Assembly: GCA_964501185.1 (NCBI GenBank)
Contig: CAZCRT010000009.1
Location: 1 to 64,000, forward strand
DNA from: BS150m-G50 sp964501185 [NCBI: uncultured Bacteroidia bacterium]
GTDB taxonomy: Bacteria; CAIWAD01; BS150m-G50
Direction of reading: 5' to 3'
DNA: 64,000 nucleotides
Below the pieces are notes generated by a model. It did not search any database. It was not told the DNA's origin and saw nothing but the letters and a program-made list of their open reading frames with translations. Of the stretch, positions 27,515 to 36,200 are shown piece after piece. Each line of letters opens with the position of its first letter. Position 1 is the first letter of the stretch. A program made the position numbers and the translations under genes.

Positions 27515-28011
27515 CAGTCGCCTCCTGTTGTAATCAGTTTCCCGGCTTGCCCTCAGGGCTAGAGTATCCGGGATCATCCCCGCTGCAGCATTTGACCGGG
27601 TAACCACATGAGAATTTACCCGGATGTCCTTCTGCCTTACACCAAAGTTGTAAGGGCTGTGATACATTTCCATCACAGTTTCTTGTAAAACGGCAGTGGG
27701 AGGAACTAAGGAGGTTGTCGTTTGGATTCAGATGCACATTTAGAAAATCTGGGGGGGGGATTAAAAGAGTAGACATAAAATTCACTTCGGCTCCAGATGT
27801 AACTGGAATAGATGTAGTGAAGTGAATTTAGCAAACCAGCAGTTCAGAAACAACGGAAGCCGGATATGGCGAATATGAGGAGATAGATCAGAGAGAGCAC
27901 ACTCGGCAATCTGTTTTGTGATTTGTGTGCCTTTTGTGGCAAGAGATTTTGCATTCAGGGACTTAACCCCCAGATGACATTCTATCTGACCACGCTCACA
28001 TCCTGCCCCCC
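27515..28011 (-). other. Intergenic spacer with a long two-part hairpin
   Basis: No gene is visible. At 27778-27829 AAATTCACTTC pairs perfectly with GAAGTGAATTT, and inside it TCCAG (27792-27796) pairs with CTGGA (27803-27807). The structure lies about 260 bases upstream of the minus-strand beta-helix gene and downstream of the C25-like gene, so it may be a terminator-like or leader structure. The stretch beside the C25 stop is C-rich and matches sequence next to the orphan fragment at 21348. Confidence 0.5.
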
Positions 28012-31000
28012 CTACCGGATCAGTAACCCCCGCCGCGTATCGATCAGCCTGTTGTCAACCAGCAGCTGGTAGAAATAGATTCCGGAAGCGACTTCATACC
28101 CGTTATTGTCAGCAGCGTTCCAGATAACCTGATGATAACCGCCCGGCAGAGCCAGATTCAGCAGCGAACCAACCTGTTGCCCCTTGATGTTATAGATAAC
28201 GATCTCCACCAGACTGGCCTGATGCTCCAACTGGAATTCGATGGTTGTAGTCGGGTTGAACGGATTGGGAAAATTGCCGATCAGCCCGGTTGTCAATGGC
28301 AGCTGTTCAATCTCAACACCATCCCCCGGCTGCAGTACAAAGTCTACAGTAACCGTCTCGTTCAGGTTCACGCTCACATCCTGGACGGTTTCCGTCGCAT
28401 ATTCTTCCAGTGAAGCGGTCAGATCATAGGTGCCGACCGGTACCAGAAGCAGGTAATTACCATCAGTATCGGGGTGGGTGAAGTAGTCGCCAGCCGCGAC
28501 CTGTACCTCTTCCACCAGGCCATCCCCATCTGCCAGTGTAACCAGACCATTGACGAAGCCATACCCCTGCGAACCTAGTCGCACCTCATCGATATACCAG
28601 TTGCTGATATGGTAGGAATCACCGTTAATCACCCAGGCAATCTGGAAATTATCCGCCCCCACATCGGAATTGCTGATAACCAGGTTCTCTGTTGTAGCGT
28701 TGAGGTCTGCAGCCGGCCAGCTGTGAGCTGTCTGCCAGTTGATGCCGTCACTGGTTGTTTCAAGGCTTATCTCTATGGGGCCACCTTCATAGGTGATTTT
28801 ATGTTTGAATTCCAGTTCCAGGTCAGCATGGCCATGGGTGCTGACAGTTGGTGATATCAGCCGTTGCAGCGCCTCAGTCTGAAACATCCAGGCAAACCGT
28901 GCCTCCGGTGCACTGCCACCTGCGTCGTCGGAATCGGAACCGAACCAGTTTATCACACCGGTAGATGAGGTGACGCTCCAGCCATCCGGAAGCCATTCAT
29001 CAAAGTTCTCTTCCAGCCAGACTGTCACCTGCGAGACCGGTAAAGCGATCTCCCCTGCTGCTGTGTAATCCAGGTCGGCATTCAGATTCCAGTGCAACGC
29101 AACTATATGTTCCGAGGGTGTGTCCCCGTCAATGGAAAGATTGAAGACAGCAGTGTTGGTTTCACCACTCAGCAGTGCGTCAAATTCCCAGGTCGCGGAA
29201 TTAATGGTCAGATAATCATCATCACTGGAGATTTCCAGAAGAGCATTGTAAGCATCTGCGCCACCCAGGTTTTGAAACGATATCAGTACATCAGCGGTCT
29301 CACCCGGATTGAGAACACCATTATCGCCATCATTGACAATTAAAGAGGTCTGTTCAACTACCGGGGCAAAAGCCCGCAGGAAAATATTGAATTCCCAGGT
29401 TTCCACTGCTGTAGTTACTGTCAGCAGCAACGGAATGACATGGTCGTCCGGCACGAACCGGCTGACGTCAAAACTGAAAGGTGTCAGGTTGATACCTGAT
29501 TGCTCGCTGGGGATATCACTGTAAGCGGAGGTTGAATTGGCAAAGGTGATCAGGGTGTCACTGCAGGTGAGCTCCGCGCTGATACCGGTGGCCTCCTCAA
29601 GCCCGATGTTGGAAAGGGCGATATCAAGCTCCACCTGTTCCCCGTAATCTATGACCCCGTTATCATTCTCGTCGTACACAGTCATTTCACCCTGTACCAG
29701 ATAGGGGTCGTTGTGCAGGAGTGGATATCCGGTGAACAGGATAGCCATTTCGTCTTCAAGCGGCTTCGCAGCGGCAGGATAACTGCTGTTAAAAGTGTAC
29801 TCCAGCCCGACAGTGCTGGTGTGATCTTCTATACCGACCGTAGCGTACTGGCCATGTGAGACATAGCCACCACCGTATGAGCCGACATCGACATTATTCA
29901 CAGTCTGGTACTGGAAGAGAATTCTGCTGTCACCGGTTGAAGTGGGATAATACAGCGGATCGTAGAGAATCGCCTGGAATGTCTCCGGCTGGCTGCCATA
30001 GTCATTCTGCAGGTGTGACCATTCCACCACGACGTAGTGCTGCGAGAGATCCTCGTAGTAGTAAACGCCACCACCGGCAATTTCCAGGTCATCCCAGAAG
30101 GGGGCGATCATCGGTGAGGGGCCACCGGGGCCGGGGATGTACCAGTTCATGAAGGAGTGATTGTCAGTATGACCGGGGCTGATCCAGCCATTGGAACAGA
30201 CGGTCAACTCGTTGTACTCTTCACCGTAGAAAACGAGGTTAAACGACAGATCCACATAATCGACACTACCGGTATCACCGTTGTCATAGAGGGAAAGCTC
30301 CACACCATCACCACCGTAAGTGGGGTCGATCTCCACCCAGTCGTAAAAGGGCACGTCTATATAACCGGTGTCACCATCATCGTAACAGCAGTAACCCCTG
30401 CTGTCCGGTCCAAGCGGATCGCTCTGTGTTACCTGTCCTACATCCAGCAGGAAGGTCACACTCTGATTGTAACCGGCAGGTGTGGTGATCTGCAGCTCCA
30501 TGGTTGCCTGTGTCCCCGGCAGGGTCTGAGTGGAGGCGTGCAGACTGTAAACATCACCATCATTGCCGGCGTTTGAGCCGGCGGGGATATCACCGTAAAA
30601 ACCGTTGTCATCCTCAATAGTGATACGGGCATGGTGTGAGGTCAGTGTGGCGCTGACAGCCTCGGCGTCAACTGTGCCACCGTTATGAAGCCGGACAGTC
30701 AACTGAACGGTTTCACCCGGATCGAGGATACCATCGTCATCCAGCAACTCTACAGTGCCGGGATAGAGGTTGGGGGCCGCGATATAATGATAGCGTATAT
30801 CATGCCATTCGTTATCTGAGTCATCACTGACCATCAGGTCGAAACGGATTTCCTGTCCGCCCGGTGCATCCGCTGCCACAGTGAAGTCGAAATCATCGCT
30901 GGAGAAGAGCTCAGTTGCCGGGGGGATGTCGCCGTAGTTCTCGCTGTTGTCACTGATAGTGATGTAATCGCTGCCGGAGGAAAGCTCTGCGCTGACACCG

Positions 31001-33129
31001 GTAGCAGTGGCACTGCCATGGTTGTAAAGACCCAGTTCGAATTCAATCTGCTCACCGGGATTGATCAAACCATCGTCATTGCCGGAAGATTCACCGGAGT
31101 TGTCATCATCGATCACACTATCTGAGATGTTGACGAACAGCTCCTCCTGTACAACTGTTACGCTGCCCAGATGTGGCCTGAAGTTGTGCCGGGTAACGGT
31201 CAGATGTGCCTCACCCAGAACCTCCGCGGTTACCTCAACGCCAAGGTCAATCAGGCCGTTCTGGTCGGTCAGGCCGCTGGCAAAGAGTGCCCCGTCATCC
31301 CGTGAAACGGTTACCCAGGCTTCCGGAAGTGGCGTGCCCTGGTCATCCTCCACCAGCACTTCCAGGAAACTGCTTCCTACCGGTAACTGACTGTCATAGC
31401 TGACCAGCAGCTCCTGTGGAACACCGGTCCAGATTTCCATACCGGGATCACCCATCAGGTTATTCCAGTAGGAGAACTGATAAACCGCGTTAGCGGGATT
31501 CTGTGGATAGTTGAGGTAGAGGTTGAGTTTACCGCTGTTCAGTGCGCCACCGAGGTGGTAGATTTCATCGACGAAAATACCGTCGAAGATTCCCATATCG
31601 ACGCAGTTGTTAAAGCAGGTGTGGGTACTGGTGGTGGCGGTGGCGATTGTCGCGATGGCACCCCGGGGCAGGCTGGGTGTACCGACACGGAGGAATACCT
31701 CGCTGCGCGCTTCTTCGAAGTAACTGGCAAAACTCCCCACACCACAGGTCAGGGTCACAACCACCGGCATCATGAAACCGTTATTCAGGTCATTTATATG
31801 ATAGTTGGTCCAGCCACTCATACCGTAGAAGCCCCGGTAGTTGAAGTAGCTCACACCGCTGTTTATACTGTTGGTAATATGATAAGTCCAGGAGCCGGAA
31901 TATACCTCGGTACTTTCAATGCTGGTGTTATCACCGATCATGGCCGCTATCTGCCGCTTGGTGTCGATTACAGAGGGGCCGGAACTCCCGGGATCACCCA
32001 CCATCAACGCCTGATCGTACCAGCCGGTCTGCCCGGTCCAGGGATACCGCTCGTAGTTAAGTATCTTGGCAACGATTGTCTGCAGCTCGGTGATACTGTC
32101 GAAGGAAAGCCTTCCGATGAAAGCGTCCGCCAGGATGTCATCACCATCGAGAAGAACATAGTAATGATCCCCCTCACCACCATCTACACTGCCGGCAGGC
32201 AGTGAATAACCACCCTCAGCATCACCAACCAGGCAGATGAATTCCGGTGGGTTCACCCAGTTGTCGTAAGCACCCTGAATATAGTTTTTGATACTGCTGG
32301 CAGATGAACCGGTCTCATCGGTACTGGCCAGATGAACTTCAAAACCCTTCTGTACTTTCCACTGAATCAGCGGTTCCAGATTGGTAAGGACTGTCTCGCT
32401 GCTGGGGTAGATAAACAGGTAACATGGCTGCTGGAAGTTTTCATCACGGCTATCGCGCTGCTGGTAGTTGAGCAGCTCGGAGCGATAGGTAGACTCAAAG
32501 TGGCGCGAATATGCACTGTTTGCAGACCGGCTGTTCACTCCACCCGTACCGGTAGTCGTAACACTGATTTCCATGTTGTTGATAACCCGCAGGCTTCGAG
32601 TCTGTGGATCATACTGGAAAGGGCTGACAGTAACCGCAACCACCCTTCTGTCACGCATAATCGCGGGGGTGCCGATCTGTACTAGCTCGGCCGGGAAAGG
32701 GTTACCGTTGTGGTAGAACTGCTCGTCAATTGCAAACCGTTGAGAGCCGGGTGTACTCTCGCTCTGTGGCGGTTGACAGGGATACAATACCAGATCGGTG
32801 ATCTGCTCATCTTCCAGTATGTTAATCCTGAAAGTGACATCCCCCTGGTCGGGGATTGAGATCAGGCGTGTGAAAACAGGTAGTTCCGGTTTGCCGATCA
32901 GGATTGATTCACCCGCGCCGGAACTGGAGAGTCTTTGAAAACTGCGGTTGTCAAGTGTGACTGTTTCCAGCTGGTAGCTTCCCAGTACAAAAGAAACAGT
33001 GGTACTGTTTTCCCCGGCAGGACTGTACTGAAACAGGCTGTGGCCGATATTCTCATCGGGATCGGACTGGCTTGCCTGCAGGAGGGAAGTAAGAATCAGG
33101 ATCAGGATCATGGGGATTGAAAACCGCAT
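28012..33129 (-). CDS. Giant C25 (gingipain-like) family protein with T9SS sorting domain
   Basis: About 1705 residues, with a signal peptide at 1-20 and an N-terminal propeptide-like domain to about 230. A C25-type domain (about 235-590) starts PCYLFIYPSSETVLTNLEPLIQW and contains Cys 462 in VVTLTCGVGSF. The gingipain GHG histidine box is replaced by NYRGFYGMSGW, so the catalytic dyad looks incomplete. Next come repeated CARDB/Ig-like domains (INPGEQIEFELGLYNHGSA, LDPGETVQLTVRLHNGG, LNPGETADVLISFQNLGG), a jelly-roll-like domain, a carboxypeptidase-regulatory-like domain, and a T9SS domain (GNFPNPFNPTTTIEFQL). ATG 33129 has GAGG 5 bases upstream. It is a tandem paralogue of the next gene upstream. 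Protease activity is uncertain. Confidence 0.85.
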   Translation of the reverse strand: MRFSIPMILILILTSLLQASQSDPDENIGHSLFQYSPAGENSTTVSFVLGSYQLETVTLDNRSFQRLSSSGAGESILIGKPELPVFTRLISIPDQGDVTFRINILEDEQITDLVLYPCQPPQSESTPGSQRFAIDEQFYHNGNPFPAELVQIGTPAIMRDRRVVAVTVSPFQYDPQTRSLRVINNMEISVTTTGTGGVNSRSANSAYSRHFESTYRSELLNYQQRDSRDENFQQPCYLFIYPSSETVLTNLEPLIQWKVQKGFEVHLASTDETGSSASSIKNYIQGAYDNWVNPPEFICLVGDAEGGYSLPAGSVDGGEGDHYYVLLDGDDILADAFIGRLSFDSITELQTIVAKILNYERYPWTGQTGWYDQALMVGDPGSSGPSVIDTKRQIAAMIGDNTSIESTEVYSGSWTYHITNSINSGVSYFNYRGFYGMSGWTNYHINDLNNGFMMPVVVTLTCGVGSFASYFEEARSEVFLRVGTPSLPRGAIATIATATTSTHTCFNNCVDMGIFDGIFVDEIYHLGGALNSGKLNLYLNYPQNPANAVYQFSYWNNLMGDPGMEIWTGVPQELLVSYDSQLPVGSSFLEVLVEDDQGTPLPEAWVTVSRDDGALFASGLTDQNGLIDLGVEVTAEVLGEAHLTVTRHNFRPHLGSVTVVQEELFVNISDSVIDDDNSGESSGNDDGLINPGEQIEFELGLYNHGSATATGVSAELSSGSDYITISDNSENYGDIPPATELFSSDDFDFTVAADAPGGQEIRFDLMVSDDSDNEWHDIRYHYIAAPNLYPGTVELLDDDGILDPGETVQLTVRLHNGGTVDAEAVSATLTSHHARITIEDDNGFYGDIPAGSNAGNDGDVYSLHASTQTLPGTQATMELQITTPAGYNQSVTFLLDVGQVTQSDPLGPDSRGYCCYDDGDTGYIDVPFYDWVEIDPTYGGDGVELSLYDNGDTGSVDYVDLSFNLVFYGEEYNELTVCSNGWISPGHTDNHSFMNWYIPGPGGPSPMIAPFWDDLEIAGGGVYYYEDLSQHYVVVEWSHLQNDYGSQPETFQAILYDPLYYPTSTGDSRILFQYQTVNNVDVGSYGGGYVSHGQYATVGIEDHTSTVGLEYTFNSSYPAAAKPLEDEMAILFTGYPLLHNDPYLVQGEMTVYDENDNGVIDYGEQVELDIALSNIGLEEATGISAELTCSDTLITFANSTSAYSDIPSEQSGINLTPFSFDVSRFVPDDHVIPLLLTVTTAVETWEFNIFLRAFAPVVEQTSLIVNDGDNGVLNPGETADVLISFQNLGGADAYNALLEISSDDDYLTINSATWEFDALLSGETNTAVFNLSIDGDTPSEHIVALHWNLNADLDYTAAGEIALPVSQVTVWLEENFDEWLPDGWSVTSSTGVINWFGSDSDDAGGSAPEARFAWMFQTEALQRLISPTVSTHGHADLELEFKHKITYEGGPIEISLETTSDGINWQTAHSWPAADLNATTENLVISNSDVGADNFQIAWVINGDSYHISNWYIDEVRLGSQGYGFVNGLVTLADGDGLVEEVQVAAGDYFTHPDTDGNYLLLVPVGTYDLTASLEEYATETVQDVSVNLNETVTVDFVLQPGDGVEIEQLPLTTGLIGNFPNPFNPTTTIEFQLEHQASLVEIVIYNIKGQQVGSLLNLALPGGYHQVIWNAADNNGYEVASGIYFYQLLVDNRLIDTRRGLLIR

Positions 33130-33150
33130 CAAGGCCTCTCTTTTGGAAAT

Positions 33151-33165
33151 ACTCGATAATCGAGT
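33151..33165. promoter_or_regulatory. Palindrome just upstream of the C25-like gene
   Basis: ACTCGAT at 33151-33157 and ATCGAGT at 33159-33165 form a perfect palindrome with a single central base, 22 bases before the start codon of the minus-strand gene ending at 28012. It could be an operator or a small mRNA hairpin near the ribosome site. Confidence 0.4.
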
Positions 33166-33187
33166 TGCTGTACATTCTGACTATGAA

Positions 33188-33223
33188 CAAAAACCCCTGG
33201 TCTTTGATACCAGAGGCTTTTTG
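33188..33223 (-). terminator. Bidirectional intrinsic terminator after the upstream C25-like gene
   Basis: On the minus strand CCTCTGGT, a 7-base loop and ACCAGGGG form an 8-bp stem (one G-U pair) followed by TTTTTGTT. A T tract also follows in the opposite direction. It lies about 57 bases beyond the stop at 33280 and ends the transcript of that gene, so the two C25 paralogues are separate transcription units. Confidence 0.8.
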
Positions 33224-33279
33224 TAGTAAAGACGAAACAAATCTACACTAAACTTGACCACAAGGAACAGGTTTTTCAT

Positions 33280-36200
33280 CTACCTCAACAATAACATCCG
33301 TCGGGTTTCAATCAGTTTACTGTCCACACGCAGCTGATAGAAATAGATACCGGAGGCAATCTGTCTTCCGCTGCCGTTGGTGGCATTCCAGGTGAAATCA
33401 TAGTAACCGGCCGGCTGAGAATGGTTGAGCAGGCTGTTCACACGCTGGCCGGTAATGTTGTAAATTGCAATCTCCACGCTGCCGGCAGGTACCGCCAGAG
33501 CGTACTCGAATGTTGTGGACGGGTTGAAAGGATTGGGGTAATTGCCGATCAGCTCCGTAACCAGCGGAATCATATTGTCTGCAACATCCTGCAATGGCTC
33601 CAGCAGCAAGTCAACAATTGTAGATTCGTTAACCTGAACGACCACCCCCTCCACGGTAACAGGTGTATAACCCTCCAGAGAGGCAGTCAGATCATAGCTG
33701 CCCTCCGGCAGCAGCAGCATGTATTCACCTTCTGGGTCGGGATGGGTCACATTGCCACCGGCCACAACCTGAACATCTTCAACATCGCCGCTTCCACCGT
33801 CAAGAGTGATAGTGCCACGGATAAATCCATAACCGGGCGCACCCAACGCAACATCATCAACACTCCACCAGTTGATATTGTAGGAATCGCCATCAAAAAC
33901 CCAGGCAACCTGAAAACTGGCTGAACCGACATCACCATTGCTGATAACGATCTGCTCTGTAGTTGGATTCAGGGTAGCTGCGGGCCAGCTGGTCACTGTG
34001 TTCCAGTTGTCACCATCAGAGGTCGTTTCCAGCCTCAGCTCATAGGGGCCATCGTAGTGGTTGACAGTATGCTTGAATTCAAGCTCCAGATCGCTGTGGC
34101 CGAGAGTATTCAGTGCAGGTGTGATAAGGCGTTGAGTTGCGGTAGTTGAGGGAGACCAGGTAAACTGAGCCTCCGGAGGAGCCCCACCTGCATTATTGGA
34201 ATTGGCGCTGGCCCAGTTGATCTGTCCGGAACTGGAGGTCGTTGTCCATCCATCCGGCAACCAGCTGCTGAAATCCTCCTCCAGCCAGACACCAACCTGT
34301 GCGATCGGAACTGAAATCACTCCGTCGGCAGTGTAGTCGATATCAGCGGTAAGGGTCCAGTTCAGCAGGGCAATGTGTCCGATTGGAGCTTCTTCAGCGG
34401 CAGAGATGTTGAAGGTGGCAGTATGGGTTTCCCCACCCGGCAGGATTTCGAAATCGAAAGAGGTGGTGTTAAGTGTCAGGTATTCGTCCTCAGTCGCGAT
34501 TTCCACAGTAGCATTGTAGGCCGCGGCTCCCCCCTGGTTGATAAAAGAGATCAACGCATCCGCGGTTTCACCCGGATCAAAGACCCCGTTATTACCATCG
34601 TCGGCATACAGTGAACCGTAAGTGATCAGGGGAGCATTGCCCTGGAGGGCAAAATTGAACTCCCAGCTATCATCAGAACCGGTGACGCTCAGCAGCAGTG
34701 GGATCGCATGGTTGTCCGGTATGGTGCCGTCAACCTCAAAGCTGAATGGTACCAGATTGGTACCGGCAGCCTCGCTGGGAATATCGTTGTAACCGGAGCT
34801 GCCGTTGATCATGGTGATCAGGGGATCAGTAGTCGAGAGCTCTGCACTGATACCGGTGGCGTTATCAAGGCCAAGATTATTCAGGTTGATATCCAGATTG
34901 ATCAGCTCACCATAGTCGATTGCACCATCACCACCACTGTCATTAATTGTCAGTTCACCCAGAACCAGGAAAGGACCGTCATGCAGAACCGGATAACCGG
35001 TGAACAGAATAGCCATCTCGTTTTCAAGCGGTTTAGCCGCAGTGGGATAGTTGTTGTTGAAGGTGTACTCCAGACCAACTGTACCGCTTTGGTCTTCGAT
35101 ACCGACGGTAGCATACTGACCGTGGTAGACATAGCCGCCACCGTATTGACCGACATCGTTATTGTTCACCGTCTGGTACTGGAACAGTATCTGGCTGTCC
35201 CCGGTGGAGGTCGGATAGTACAGTGGATCGTAGATAATTACCTGGAAGGTTTCCTCGTCGTTGCTCCAGTCGTTACTGAGGTGCGACCACTCCACCACGA
35301 AATAATGCTGGACAGGATCGCTGTAGATATAGACATCCCCTGACCCGGTCCTGAGATCATCCCAGAAGGGGGCAATCATCGGTGAGGGGCCACCGGGTCC
35401 CGGAATGTACCAGTTCATGAAGGATTCATTGTCAGTACCACCGGGACATATCCAGCCGTTGGAACAGACGGTCATGCTGTTGTAGTCCACACCGTAAAAA
35501 CGGAAGGTAAAGCCGATATCTTCAGAGTTAACATCAGCGATTGAGCCCATATTCCCGGAATCACTCAGCGGAAGATCGTCACCCAGCCCTTCGGCGATTT
35601 CAATCCAGTCATAGACCGGGGCGTTGTAGTACTCAGTATCCCCGTCATCGTAGACGCAATAACCGTAGCTGTCCGGCCCGAGCGGATCAGTCACCGTCAC
35701 CAGGCCAACCTCCATCAGGAAGGTAACACTCTGTTCATAACCGGCAGGGTTTGTGAGTTGCAGTTCCAGCATAACCTGTGTTCCGGGCAGGATTATGGAA
35801 GAAGCGGTCAGCTCAAAAGTATCACCGTTATTGGTCACCTCGCCACCGGCCGGGATGTCACCCCAATAGCCGGCAGCATCTTCGACAGTAATACGAGGAT
35901 GATGGGAGATCAGCTCGGCAGTGATTGAATTGGCCGTAACTGTACCACCATTACGCAGTGTGACCTGCAGCTGGGCGGTTTCTCCCGGATCCAGAATCCC
36001 GTTATCGCTGATGACTTCCCACTCTTCAGGATGCAGGTTGGGACCCGCTACATTGATGTACAGGATGTCATGCCACTCGTTGAGGTCGAGATCGCTGATC
36101 AAAAGATCGAGACGCAGTTCCATGCCCCCGAGGGCGTTGTCCGCGATTGTAAAACCGAAATCATCATCGGAGTCAACGGTTCCCCCGGCAGGGATATTAC